A stretch of DNA of 64,000 nucleotides. It comes from Mycobacterium sp. SMC-2 (GTDB taxonomy: Bacteria; Actinomycetota; Actinomycetes; Mycobacteriales; Mycobacteriaceae). A program made the translations under genes and the position numbers. The first letter of the stretch is position 1; the number at the start of each line of letters is the position of its first letter. Shown here piece by piece: positions 27,581 through 39,253 of the stretch. The stretch is taken from assembly GCF_025263485.1 (NCBI RefSeq), contig NZ_CP079863.1, positions 1,922,001 through 1,986,000 on the forward strand, written 5' to 3'. A model generated the notes under the pieces. The model made no database searches. It was given only the letters and a program-made list of their open reading frames with translations, and was not told the origin of the DNA.

Positions 27581-29334
27581 TGCGGCGCCTGCTCGGACTG
27601 CTGATGGCGGCCTCGCTGCTGGCCGGGTGCGCGGGCGTGCCCAGCTCGTCGGCGCCCCAAGCCATCGGCACCGTCGAGCGGCCGGCGCCGTCGAACCTGC
27701 CCAAGCCGACCCCGGGCATGGATCCCGACGTGCTGCTGCGCGAATTCCTCAAGGCCACGGCCGATCCCGCGAACCGGCACCTGGCGGCCCGGCAGTTCCT
27801 CACCCAGTCGGCATCCAACGCCTGGGACGACGCCGGTAGCGCGCTGCTCATCGACCACGTGGTGTTCGTGGAAACCCGTGCAGCCGAACGGGTTTCGGCG
27901 AACATGCGGGCCGACATCCTGGGGTCGCTGTCGGACATGGGGGTGTTCGAAACCGCCGAGGGGGTGCTGCCCGACCCCGGCCCGATCGAGTTGGTGAAGA
28001 CCTCGGGCGGGTGGCGGATCGACCGCCTGCCCAACGGGGTGTTCCTGGACTGGCAGCAGTTCCAGTCCACCTACAAACGCAACACGCTCTACTTCGCCGA
28101 CCCGACCGGCAAGACGGTGGTGCCCGATCCGCGCTACGTCGCGGTGGCCGATCACGACCAGTTGGCCACGGAGTTGGTGTCCAAGCTGATCGCCGGCCCG
28201 CGGCCCGAGATGGCGCACACGGTGCGCAACCTGCTCGCCCCGCCGCTGCGGCTGCGCGGGCCCGTGACCCGGGCCGACGGCGGCAAGAACGGGATCGGGC
28301 GCGGTTACGGCGGCGCGCGCATCGACCTGGAGAAGCTGTCCACCACCGATCCGCACAGCCGGGCTTTGCTTGCCGCGCAGATCATTTGGACGCTGGCCCG
28401 GGCCGACATCCGCGGCCCGTACGTGATCAACGCCGACGGCGCGCCGCTGGACGACAGGTTCGCCGAGGGGTGGACCACCTCCGACGTCGCCGCCACCGAC
28501 CCGGGCGTGGCCGACGGCGCGGGCGCCGGGCTGCACGCCCTGGTGAACGGCTCACTGGTATCGCTGGACGGTCAGCGCTTCACCAACGTGCCCGGGGCGT
28601 TCGGGCGGATGGGCGACCAGACCGGCGCCGCGCTGTCGCGCAGCGGGCGGCAGGTGGCGTCGGTCGTGACGCTGCACCGCGGCGCGCCGGACGAGGCGGC
28701 CTCGCTGTGGATCGGTGACCTCGGTGGTGAAGCGGTCCAGTCCGCCGACGGGCACAGCCTGTCGCGCCCGAGCTGGTCGCTGGACGACGCGGTCTGGACG
28801 GTGGTGGACGGCAACAACGTGCTGCGCGCGATCCAGGAACCGGCGTCGGGGCAGCCCGCCCGCATCCCGGTCGATTCCGTCGCCGTGGCCAGCCGGTTTC
28901 CGGGGCCGATCACCGACCTGCAGCTGTCCCGCGACAGCACGCGCGCCGCGATGGTGATCGGCGGCCAGGTGATCCTGGCCAGCGTCGAGCAGACCCAGGC
29001 CGGCCAGTTCGCCCTGACCTACCCGCGGCGGCTCGGCTTCGGGCTGGGCAACTCGGTGGTGTCGTTGTCCTGGCGCACCGGCGACGACATCGTGGTGACC
29101 CGCACCGACGCCAGCCATCCGGTGTCCTACGTCAACCTCGACGGGGTGAACTCCGACGCGCCGGCCCGGGGCCTGCAGATGCCGGTGATGACGGTGGCGG
29201 CCAACCCGTCGACGGTCTACGTCGCGGCTCCCCAAGGGGTGCTGCAGTATTCGGCGTCGGCCGATGGCCAGCAGGGGTGGACGGAGGTGCCCGGGCTGAC
29301 GGTGTTCGGGGCGGCGCCGGTGCTGCCGGGCTGA
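27580..29334 (+). CDS. lpqB: Lipoprotein LpqB, accessory protein of MtrAB
   Basis: 584 residues from an ATG sharing its A with the mtrB TGA. Lipobox [14 protein letters not shown], with Cys at about residue 16 lipidated after signal peptidase II cleavage. It then has a GerMN-type domain (about 180-290) and a C-terminal beta-propeller-like half. LpqB binds the extracellular domain of MtrB and tunes MtrA phosphorylation. The invariant mtrA-mtrB-lpqB order is conserved across actinobacteria. Anchored on the outer face of the plasma membrane. Confidence 0.96.
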   Translation: MRRLLGLLMAASLLAGCAGVPSSSAPQAIGTVERPAPSNLPKPTPGMDPDVLLREFLKATADPANRHLAARQFLTQSASNAWDDAGSALLIDHVVFVETRAAERVSANMRADILGSLSDMGVFETAEGVLPDPGPIELVKTSGGWRIDRLPNGVFLDWQQFQSTYKRNTLYFADPTGKTVVPDPRYVAVADHDQLATELVSKLIAGPRPEMAHTVRNLLAPPLRLRGPVTRADGGKNGIGRGYGGARIDLEKLSTTDPHSRALLAAQIIWTLARADIRGPYVINADGAPLDDRFAEGWTTSDVAATDPGVADGAGAGLHALVNGSLVSLDGQRFTNVPGAFGRMGDQTGAALSRSGRQVASVVTLHRGAPDEAASLWIGDLGGEAVQSADGHSLSRPSWSLDDAVWTVVDGNNVLRAIQEPASGQPARIPVDSVAVASRFPGPITDLQLSRDSTRAAMVIGGQVILASVEQTQAGQFALTYPRRLGFGLGNSVVSLSWRTGDDIVVTRTDASHPVSYVNLDGVNSDAPARGLQMPVMTVAANPSTVYVAAPQGVLQYSASADGQQGWTEVPGLTVFGAAPVLPG

Positions 29335-29377
29335 CCGCCGGCCCGGCGTTGTCGGTCCCGCCAACCACACTGGCCCC

Positions 29378-30010
29378 ATGCTGGACCTCATCCTGCCGCT
29401 GCAGTGCGGCGGCTGCGGGGCGCCGTCATCCCGCTGGTGTGACGCCTGCGCCGCGGAGCTGTCGGTGGCCGCCGACCAGCCGCATGTGGTGAACCCCCGC
29501 GTCGACCCGCAGGCGCCGGTGTTCGCGCTCGGCCGCTACGCCGGCGCCCGGCGGCAGGCGATCCTGGCGCTCAAGGAGCACGGCCGCGCCGACCTCGTCG
29601 GGCCGCTGGCGGGCGCGCTGGCCACGGGCGTGCACCGGCTGCTCTCGTGGGGGATCGTCGAGACCCCGCTGACCGTCGTGCCGGCGCCGACGCGTCGTTC
29701 GGCGGCGCGCCGGCGCGGCGGCGACCCGGTCGCCCGGCTGGCGCGCACCGCGGTGGCCGGCCACCCGGCCATCGCCGTCGCCCCGGCGCTGCGGATGCGG
29801 GCGCTGGTCCGCGACTCGGTGGGCCTGGGCACCGCCGCCCGCGAGCGCAACGTCGCGGGCCGGGTGCTGCTGCGCGGAAAGCGGCCGGGCACCGAGGTCT
29901 TGATCGTCGACGACGTCGTCACCACGGGGGCGACGGCCCGCGAGTCGGTGCGGGTTCTGCGGGCGGCGGGTGTGCGCGTGACCGCCGTGCTGACGGTCGC
30001 GGCGGCGTGA
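29378..30010 (+). CDS. ComF family phosphoribosyltransferase (Rv3242c-like)
   Basis: 210 residues. N-terminal zinc finger CGGCGAPSSRWCDAC (two Cys-x2-Cys pairs), typical of ComFC, followed by a type I phosphoribosyltransferase domain with the PRPP loop VLIVDDVVTTGATARES. ComF proteins are required for DNA uptake in competent species; in mycobacteria the role is unknown. 43 bases after lpqB. From memory, M. tuberculosis has a further gene (Rv3243c) between lpqB and comF that is absent here. Confidence 0.9.
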   Translation: MLDLILPLQCGGCGAPSSRWCDACAAELSVAADQPHVVNPRVDPQAPVFALGRYAGARRQAILALKEHGRADLVGPLAGALATGVHRLLSWGIVETPLTVVPAPTRRSAARRRGGDPVARLARTAVAGHPAIAVAPALRMRALVRDSVGLGTAARERNVAGRVLLRGKRPGTEVLIVDDVVTTGATARESVRVLRAAGVRVTAVLTVAAA

Positions 30011-30316
30011 GGCTGTGCGGTCGCTGAGCGCATGTGAAGAACTCGCAAGAGCTCAGCGAAATCAGTGGCATGGCGAGGCGAACACGAGCTAACGTCGAGG
30101 ACAACGTTAATCAACTCTCAGGTCTGACTCACTGGTCGCGACATTCCCAGGTAGAGACCCCACTCGCGGGAAGGGGGTGAGTATTCGACACCTTGCATCG
30201 GCGAGCAGCCTGGGGCGGTGACCTTCCAAAGACCGCTCTCCCACCTCGTCGGCGCGTCGTCAGCAAGCCGGGCACGCAGGAAGCGTGCGACGTGAAAGAG
30301 AAACGAGTTGTCACGT
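30011..30316. other. Leader/intergenic region upstream of hpf
   Basis: 306 bases without a credible gene. It is less GC-rich at 30040-30130 (AACGTTAATCAACTC), where the promoter probably lies. ACCCC at 30157-30161 faces GGGGGT at 30173-30178, a possible leader stem. No confident promoter hexamers were assigned. A long untranslated leader suits a stress-controlled gene. Confidence 0.4.
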
Positions 30317-30997
30317 ATGTCAAGGCTATCCGTGGATTCCGGTCAGATTCTTGATCAACCGCCGACGCAAACCGACGGCGAAGTTCAGCCGGCGAACAAC
30401 GCCGAAGTCGTCTTCAAGGGCCGCAACGTAGAAATCCCGGACCACTACCGTGTGTACGTCTCCCAAAAACTTGCCCGCCTCGAGCGGTTCGATCGCTCCA
30501 TCTATCTCTTCGATGTCGAGCTCAAGCACGCGCCCAACCGGCGCCAGCGCAAATCGTGTCAACGCGTGGAGATCACCGCCCGCGGCCGCGGTCCGGTAAG
30601 CCGGGCGGAGGCCTGCGCCGACAGCTTCTACGCGGCGTTCGAGTCCGCGGTCGACAAGCTGGAGAACCGGTTGCGCCGCGCCAAGGACCGCCGCAAGGTC
30701 CACTATGGCGACAAGACCCCGGTATCGCTGGCCGCCGCCACCGCGGTCGTGCCGCCAGCGCGGCAGGAGAGCCTAGAGGAGCAGCCGGCCGAGCATGACG
30801 GCGAGGCCGACCACGAGCCCGGCCGGATCGTGCGGACCAAGGAGCACCCCGCCACGCCGATGTCGGTCGACGACGCGCTCTACGAGATGGAGCTCGTGGG
30901 GCACGACTTCTTCCTGTTCCAGGACAAGCAGACCGAGCGGCCCTGCGTGGTCTACCGCCGGCACGCCTACGACTACGGGCTGATCAGGCTCTCCTGA
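30317..30997 (+). CDS. hpf: Long-form ribosome hibernation promoting factor (HPF/MPY, Rv3241c-like)
   Basis: 226 residues from the ATG at 30317; a TTG three codons earlier is also possible. The N-terminal S30AE/HPF domain (about 28-130) contains VVFKGRNVEIPDHYRVYVSQKL and the basic HAPNRRQRKSCQRVEI surface that occupies the decoding centre. A linker follows, then a C-terminal dimerisation domain (about 165-226: IVRTKEHPATPMSVDDALYEM...RHAYDYGLIRL). The mycobacterial protein (MPY) stabilises 70S ribosomes under zinc limitation or in stationary phase. Precedes secA1 as in other mycobacteria. Confidence 0.94.
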   Translation: MSRLSVDSGQILDQPPTQTDGEVQPANNAEVVFKGRNVEIPDHYRVYVSQKLARLERFDRSIYLFDVELKHAPNRRQRKSCQRVEITARGRGPVSRAEACADSFYAAFESAVDKLENRLRRAKDRRKVHYGDKTPVSLAAATAVVPPARQESLEEQPAEHDGEADHEPGRIVRTKEHPATPMSVDDALYEMELVGHDFFLFQDKQTERPCVVYRRHAYDYGLIRLS

Positions 30998-31078
30998 GGT
31001 TTGGGCGTCTCCGCGGCGTCGTCACCTACCATGGGAGTCGCTTAAGAGAAGAGACTCCTACCAACAGGGGACAACACC

Positions 31079-33904
<2,826 letters not shown>

Positions 33905-34017
33905 CCCCCCGTTTCCGCACCCGACAGCAACGCCGATGCCATAGGGTTATCAGGCATCACCTTCTGTGTGGCTACAGATGACCTCGCGACTGCGCTCGGT
34001 CAGGAAGGGGCGCCTCC

Positions 34018-35568
34018 ATGCCCTTCGAGGGAGCCGTGTCGCGGGTCGAGGTACTGGCGGCGCTGTCCTTGGCGGTCGACCTTGGGCTCGGTCAGCCGAT
34101 GGATCACATGCTGCGGTCGGCGGCCATGGGCACCAGGCTCGCCGAGCGGCTTGGGCTCGACGAGCGTGAGCGCGGGACCGTTTTCTACACGGGCCTGGTG
34201 ATGTGGATCGGGTGCCATGCCGACTCCCACGAGTACGCGCGGTGGTTTGGCGACGACATCGCGATGCGACACGACAGCCACTTCATCGACTGGTCCGGCG
34301 CGCCGTACCGGCGATTTCTGTTGGGCAATCTCGGTCGCGGGTCGACGTTGCCGAAACGGGCCCAGCTGGCGGCCAAAGTGTTTTTGGACGCGCGCGGCAA
34401 CCTCGGCGCGTTGGTGCAGTCGCACTGTCTGTCGGCCGCATTGCTGGCCGAGGAGATCGGCTTGGGTGCGGACGTGTGCGAAGCCCTGCCGTACGCGTAT
34501 GAACGGTGGGACGGCAGCGGTCTTCCCGGTGGGGCCGCCGGCTCGCAGATACCGGTGACGATGCGGGTGGCGCAGATCGCCGACATCGCCGAGGTGCACC
34601 ATCGGGCTTACGGCCCGGCGGCCGCGATCGCGGAGGTCCGCCGGCGCAGCGGCAAGCAATTCGACCCGGATATCGTCGCGGTGTTCGCGGCTGCCGCCGA
34701 CGACCTGCTGAGCGATACCGACGACGCGTGGTCGACCGCGGCCGGCCTGGCCCCGGACCCGGGGGAGACGCTGAGTGGTCAAGCACTGGACGGGCTCCTG
34801 CGCGCAATGGGCGACTTCGTGGACCTGAAGTGCCCGTTCACTCTTGGCCATTCTCGCGCCGTGGCCGAGCTGGCGGAGAACGCCGGGAAGTGTGCTCGCC
34901 TGCCGCAGGACGAGATCGACATTCTGCGCCGCGCAGGCTACGTTCACGACCTTGGCCGGATCGGTGTGTCAAACCGGGTGTGGGAGAAGCCCGGCGAGTT
35001 GACCGGCGCCGAACGCGAACGGGTGCAGATGCATCCGTATCTGACCGGCAGAATTCTGGCCCGCGTCGGTGGGCTGAAGGCGGTCCGGGAGGTCGCGGTG
35101 AACCATCACGAGCGACTCGACGGGACGGGATATCCGAACGGGCTCCGGGGCGAAGAACTCTCCGTTCGCGACCGGATCCTTGCCGCGGCCGAAACCTATT
35201 GCTCGGCAATGGAACCGCGACCGTATCGCGATGCCCTGGACGAGGCGGCCGCGGCCGGGCGCCTACGGAGCGAGGCCGGCCGCGGCCGCCTGGACGGCGA
35301 CGCCGTCGAAGCCGTGCTGGAGGCGGCGGGCCACCGGCCATCTCGTCGGCCGGCCAGGCCGTCCGGCCTGACCCGGCGCGAGGCCGAGGTCTTGGTCCAC
35401 GTCGCACAGGGGCTTTCCAATCGGGAAATCGCCTCGGCCCTTTGGATCTCCGAGAAGACGGTGCGCAACCACGTCGAGCACATCTATGCCAAGATCGGGG
35501 TCTCGAACCGGATCGGGGCCAGCTTGTACGCCACTCGGCACGGCCTGACCGCCGGCGCGCTCGACTGA
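34018..35568 (+). CDS. HD-GYP-type phosphodiesterase-like protein with C-terminal LuxR DNA-binding domain
   Basis: 516 residues. The N-terminal half is a diverged HD domain (ERWDGSGLPGG at 162-172). A second HD-GYP-like domain (about 255-410) has HD at 310-311 (YVHDLGRIGV), HPYLTGRIL, HHE at 363-365 and DGTGYP at 368-373, RPYRDAL. A LuxR helix-turn-helix fills 450-510 (LTRREAEVLVHVAQGLSNREIA...TVRNHVEHIYAKIG). HD-GYP enzymes hydrolyse cyclic di-GMP, but here HDxGK reads HDLGR and the late Asp-containing motif reads AETYCSAM, so activity is uncertain. A regulator that senses a nucleotide and binds DNA is the simplest guess. Followed by a nucleotide cyclase gene. Confidence 0.85.
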   Translation: MPFEGAVSRVEVLAALSLAVDLGLGQPMDHMLRSAAMGTRLAERLGLDERERGTVFYTGLVMWIGCHADSHEYARWFGDDIAMRHDSHFIDWSGAPYRRFLLGNLGRGSTLPKRAQLAAKVFLDARGNLGALVQSHCLSAALLAEEIGLGADVCEALPYAYERWDGSGLPGGAAGSQIPVTMRVAQIADIAEVHHRAYGPAAAIAEVRRRSGKQFDPDIVAVFAAAADDLLSDTDDAWSTAAGLAPDPGETLSGQALDGLLRAMGDFVDLKCPFTLGHSRAVAELAENAGKCARLPQDEIDILRRAGYVHDLGRIGVSNRVWEKPGELTGAERERVQMHPYLTGRILARVGGLKAVREVAVNHHERLDGTGYPNGLRGEELSVRDRILAAAETYCSAMEPRPYRDALDEAAAAGRLRSEAGRGRLDGDAVEAVLEAAGHRPSRRPARPSGLTRREAEVLVHVAQGLSNREIASALWISEKTVRNHVEHIYAKIGVSNRIGASLYATRHGLTAGALD

Positions 35569-35620
35569 TTTGGGGCGGATGCCTCATGCGTTGGCGGCGA
35601 ATCGACGAGACCATTTCGGC

Positions 35621-36427
35621 ATGACTACCGCCGCCCACCCCGACGCCGCGGCCGTCGCACTCGATAGGCGCACCGCGGCTTCGGCAGCGCTGTGGGACAA
35701 GGTACTCACCGACGGCCACGCGTCGTTGGTCAGGGCGAGGCGCGCGTTTCGCTATCTGCCGTCGGCCCCGCGATGCAAGCTGTGCAACAACCCGTTCGGC
35801 GGCCCGGTCGGCCGGGTGTTCGCCGCTGCCGGATTCCGCCGATCGCGCAAGAACCCCAACCTCTGCGCGCGATGCTGTGACGCATTGCCGCGAGGCGGGG
35901 CCGAGGTCGACGTCGCCGTGCTCTTCGCCGACGTTCGTGGCTCCACGGCGCTCGGCGACCGGCGGGGCGCCGCGGACTTCGCCGCGTTGCTCAACCGGTT
36001 CTATCGTGCCGCGACGCAGACGCTGCTGCGCCATGACGCGGTGATCGACAAGCTGATCGGTGACGAGGTGATGGCGTTCTTCGTGCAGGGCATCAGCGGT
36101 CCCCGGTATCGGCAACGAGCGGTTGAGGCGGGAATCGAGCTGCTCGAAGCGGTCGGGTACGGCAGCCCCGACGGGCCCTGGCTGGACGTGGGAATCGCGG
36201 TGAACGCGGGCGTCGCTTACGTTGGCAACGTCGGCGGGGCGGTGGTCGACTTCACCGCCCTCGGCAGTCCGGTCAACGCCGCCGCCCGGATGCAACAACA
36301 CGCCGCCGGAGGCGAGTTGTTGGTCGCCGGCGGAGTCGCCGACGGGCTGTTGGACGACCTGCCGCGGCGCACGCTGATCCTGCGGGGACAGCAAGAGCCG
36401 ATGAACGCCTTCGTCCGCACAGTGTGA
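35621..36427 (+). CDS. Class III adenylate/guanylate cyclase domain protein
   Basis: 268 residues from the ATG at 35621. The N-terminal ~90 residues carry CKLCNNPFGG and CARCC, two Cys pairs that may bind zinc. The cyclase homology domain (about 100-250) has metal Asp in VAVLFADVRGSTA, KLIGDEVMAFF with the purine-contacting Lys and second metal Asp, and GSPVNAAARM with transition-state Asn and Arg. The residue that is Asp in typical adenylyl cyclases (GDxVN) is Ser here, so substrate choice needs testing. No membrane segment. It lies 52 bases after the HD-GYP/LuxR gene on the same strand and is probably co-transcribed with it. Confidence 0.85.
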   Translation: MTTAAHPDAAAVALDRRTAASAALWDKVLTDGHASLVRARRAFRYLPSAPRCKLCNNPFGGPVGRVFAAAGFRRSRKNPNLCARCCDALPRGGAEVDVAVLFADVRGSTALGDRRGAADFAALLNRFYRAATQTLLRHDAVIDKLIGDEVMAFFVQGISGPRYRQRAVEAGIELLEAVGYGSPDGPWLDVGIAVNAGVAYVGNVGGAVVDFTALGSPVNAAARMQQHAAGGELLVAGGVADGLLDDLPRRTLILRGQQEPMNAFVRTV

Positions 36428-36444
36428 GCACCCCGAAACACGTT

Positions 36445-36472
36445 GTGAGCGTTGAAGAGTGAGCGTTGAAGA
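36445..36472. repeat. Tandem duplicated 14-mer after the cyclase gene
   Basis: GTGAGCGTTGAAGA occurs twice head-to-tail (36445-36458 and 36459-36472), immediately before the terminator stem. It probably arose by slippage. Confidence 0.6.
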
Positions 36473-36509
36473 CCCGGCCCGCGACCCTGTGTGAGGATCG
36501 CGGGCCGGG
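36473..36509. terminator. Bidirectional terminator between cyclase and ABC exporter genes
   Basis: A perfect 12-bp inverted repeat, CCCGGCCCGCGA (36473-36484) and TCGCGGGCCGGG (36498-36509), with a 13-base loop. It lies between the stops of two convergent genes. Confidence 0.75.
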
Positions 36510-36518
36510 CTGCGGGGG

Positions 36519-38219
36519 TTATCGCACGGAAGCGCCGGGCCTGGAGCGCCGGTCCAGCACCCATGCCGTGGCCAGCGTGAGGGCAACGGCGAACGAGGCG
36601 AGCGCGATCAGGCTGACGGCCGTGCCGCCCTGGAAGGTGTCACGGTAGGCGGCCATGGCCGGCAGCGTGACGGTGTAGCGGTCGAGCGACAGGCCGCGCC
36701 CCAGTGCATCGAAGGCGTGGCGGTTCGACAGGGCCAGGCTCATCAGGCGGCCGGGGGTGGCCATCTGGTCGACGGGGACGATGGCGCCACCGAACAGAAC
36801 CTGGGGGAAGCACAGCATCGGCAGGGCGAGAGCCGCTTGCGCGGCGTTGGAGACGGCGGCCGAGGCGAACAGGCCCAGCGCCAATGCCGAAGTCGCTTCG
36901 ATCAGAATCGTCGCGAACAGGAAGGCGTAGACGTCCCAGCCGACCGCCGGCAGCCGCCCGAGCGCCCGCAGCACGACCAGCAACACCGCGCTCACTCCCG
37001 CCAGGACCGGAAGCAGCGCCGTTATCTTCGACGCGACGTAGGCGCCCACGCTGAGCCCGGCCAGGCGTTCGCGCCGGAAAACCGCCATCTCGCCGACGAT
37101 CTGGAGCAGGCCGTACGTCAGGCCGAAGAAGAAACCGTCGAAGGCGATCCAGAACACGATCTGGGCCGGGCCCACCCCGGCCGCGGTACGCGGCTCGAAC
37201 TCGCCGCGCTTGAACAACGTCGCCATCATCGCCGTCACCAGCACCGGTGAGCCGAGCAGGATCGCCAGGGTCAGCCGGTTGCGGGAAAGGACGTCGACGT
37301 TGCGCCGTGTCAGGAGCCACCATTGTCGAAGCCTGCCGGTGTGTTTGACGCCGGACGGGGTGGGCACGCGCCGTTGGGTTGGGCCGTGGCTGGCTGGTGC
37401 ATTGAGGCGGCTTCCCGCGAATCGCTCCGCCCAGATTTGCGGAGTGTGCTCGCCGGCCAGGCGCTCGTACACCTCGGCGAGGTCCGCCACGCCGAAGTAG
37501 TGCCGCGCGGCGGCCGGGCTGCCGCTGAAGGCCAAGTGGCCGTCGCGGGCCAGGAAGACCACCCGGTCACACCGATCGATGCCGGCCGGCTCATGCGTGG
37601 TGAGAACGACGGTGACCCCGCGTTGGCTGAGCCGGCGCAGTAGGCGCATGACCTCGGCCGCGGTGGAGGGATCGAGGCCGGAGGTGGGCTCGTCGAGAAA
37701 GAACAGCCGCGGCCGGGTGAGTAACTCCACCGCGATGCTGGCCCGTTTGCGCTGCCCGCCGGACAACGCGCGCACGGGCACGTCCGCCCGGTCGGCCAGG
37801 TCCAGGTCCTTCAGCGTCTCCTCCACGATCCGTTCCGTCTCCGCCGCCGATGTGCCGGCGGGCAGCCGTAGCTGCGCCGCGTAGCGCAGCGTGCGGCGCA
37901 AGGGCATCTCGAGGTGGATGATGTCGTCCTGGGGCACGTAGCCGACCCGGGAGTCGGTGGTGATGCGTGGACGGCGCGCGACACCGTCGTGCCGCAACTC
38001 CCCGGCCGACGGCGGCTGCAGTCCCGCGAGGACCTCCAGCAAGGTGGTTTTGCCCGCTCCGCTGCCGCCGGCGATGGCGACCAATTCGCCTGGTTCCACT
38101 GCCAGCGACATTCGCTGGAGGGTTTGCCGGCCACCCGCGCGCCGGCTGATGTCGATTGCCTCGACCCGAGCGCCGCCCGGCGCATCGACCGTCGTTGCGG
38201 TGCATGCCAATTCGGTCAT
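36519..38219 (-). CDS. ABC transporter, ATPase fused to ABC-2-type permease (ABCG-like half transporter)
   Basis: 566 residues from the ATG at 38219, preceded by GGAG; a frame extension to 38333 lacks support. ATPase domain about 15-250 with Walker A GGSGAGKTT, signature LSGGQRKR, Walker B LFFLDEPTSGLD and the switch His in TTHEPAG. An ABC-2 membrane domain with about six helices follows (WWLLTRRNVDVLSRNRLTLAIL onward). ATPase-then-membrane order and the two-domain sequence resemble ABCG/White exporters and the C-terminal half of Rv1747, but it lacks Rv1747's FHA domains. Probably exports a lipid or glycolipid. Divergent from the MddA-like gene. Confidence 0.9.
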   Translation of the reverse strand: MTELACTATTVDAPGGARVEAIDISRRAGGRQTLQRMSLAVEPGELVAIAGGSGAGKTTLLEVLAGLQPPSAGELRHDGVARRPRITTDSRVGYVPQDDIIHLEMPLRRTLRYAAQLRLPAGTSAAETERIVEETLKDLDLADRADVPVRALSGGQRKRASIAVELLTRPRLFFLDEPTSGLDPSTAAEVMRLLRRLSQRGVTVVLTTHEPAGIDRCDRVVFLARDGHLAFSGSPAAARHYFGVADLAEVYERLAGEHTPQIWAERFAGSRLNAPASHGPTQRRVPTPSGVKHTGRLRQWWLLTRRNVDVLSRNRLTLAILLGSPVLVTAMMATLFKRGEFEPRTAAGVGPAQIVFWIAFDGFFFGLTYGLLQIVGEMAVFRRERLAGLSVGAYVASKITALLPVLAGVSAVLLVVLRALGRLPAVGWDVYAFLFATILIEATSALALGLFASAAVSNAAQAALALPMLCFPQVLFGGAIVPVDQMATPGRLMSLALSNRHAFDALGRGLSLDRYTVTLPAMAAYRDTFQGGTAVSLIALASFAVALTLATAWVLDRRSRPGASVR

Positions 38220-38345
38220 GACCTGATCTCCGTCCCGTGTTGAGGTAGCTTCGTCGCAAGCGATCATCGGTCTCCCGCTTCCGCCGCCGCATGAGGCCTT
38301 TTGCCCCAAATGGCAAAGTTCGCCGGCGGGCACTCCCCGCGAAAT

Positions 38346-38369
38346 GCCCTAGTCAAAATTGCCTAGGGC
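38346..38369. promoter_or_regulatory. Candidate operator between divergent ABC exporter and methyltransferase genes
   Basis: GCCCTAG (38346-38352) and CTAGGGC (38363-38369) form a perfect 7-bp inverted repeat with a 10-base AT-rich spacer in the 216-base divergent intergenic region. Spacing of about 17 bases centre-to-centre suits a dimeric regulator. No regulator could be linked to it. Confidence 0.35.
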
Positions 38370-38435
38370 CCGGCAACGAAAAAATGAGGCAAACGACCTA
38401 TAGGCGAACGCGCAGGCGCGGCGGACACTGAGCTC

Positions 38436-39191
38436 ATGAAGCGATACCTGACGCTTGGTTACGGCGCCGCGGCGTACCTGCTCTTTCTCGCGGCCTTCTT
38501 GTATCTCGTTGGTTTCGTTGGCAACTTCGCGTTGCCGCGAAGCGTCGATCGTGGGCTCGCCGGACGCATCGCCGAGGCGGTGCTGATCAACGCGGCTTTG
38601 CTCGTCCTGTTCGGTGTCCAGCACAGCGTGATGGCCCGGCCGGCGTTCAAGCGGTGGTGGGTGCGTGTCGTGCCGTCGTCGATCGAGCGCAGCACGTACG
38701 TCGTGGTGTCGAGCGTGGTGCTGGCGGTGATGTATTGGCAATGGCGGACGATGCCGACGGTCATCTGGGATGTGCGCGCGCCGGCGGCCCGCGCGATGCT
38801 GTGGGTGCTGTTCTGGCTCGGCTGGGCGATAGCGCTGCTGGCGACCTTCCTGATCAACCACTTCGACCTGTTCGGGCTCCGGCAGGTGTATCTGGCGTCG
38901 CGCCAGCAGCCCTACACCAGCCTCGAATTTCGCGTCCGGCTGCTTTACCGCCTGGTGCGCCACCCCCTCATGCTCGGGTTCCTCATCGCGTTCTGGGCGG
39001 CGCCGACCATGACGGCGGGACACCTGCTGTTCTCGATCGGCATGACGATCTACATCCTGATCGCCACGCAGCTGGAGGAGCGCGACCTGGTCGCGTCGCT
39101 GGGCCACCAATACCGCGACTACCGCCGCGAGGTGTCGATGCTGCTACCGATTCCGCGTCGCCAGACCACGGGAGTGGCCCGGCAGGGCTGA
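38436..39191 (+). CDS. mddA: Integral-membrane methyltransferase, MddA/NnrU-like (Rv3238c-like)
   Basis: 251 residues. Five or six hydrophobic helices (LGYGAAAYLLFLAAFLYLV at the N-terminus) and the C-terminal isoprenylcysteine-methyltransferase/PEMT-like signature: RHPLMLGFLIAFWAAP, then LEERDLVASLGHQYRDYRREV. Rv3238c-type proteins belong with MddA, which methylates methanethiol to dimethyl sulfide using S-adenosylmethionine. The NnrU label also fits by sequence. Substrate assignment is by family only. The S-adenosylhomocysteine it would release is handled by SahH. Confidence 0.8.
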   Translation: MKRYLTLGYGAAAYLLFLAAFLYLVGFVGNFALPRSVDRGLAGRIAEAVLINAALLVLFGVQHSVMARPAFKRWWVRVVPSSIERSTYVVVSSVVLAVMYWQWRTMPTVIWDVRAPAARAMLWVLFWLGWAIALLATFLINHFDLFGLRQVYLASRQQPYTSLEFRVRLLYRLVRHPLMLGFLIAFWAAPTMTAGHLLFSIGMTIYILIATQLEERDLVASLGHQYRDYRREVSMLLPIPRRQTTGVARQG

Positions 39192-39253
39192 ATCTTCGAC
39201 CAACCCGGCGATCCGGTGCCAGCACCGCCGTCCGACCTGTCAGGATTGACGGT

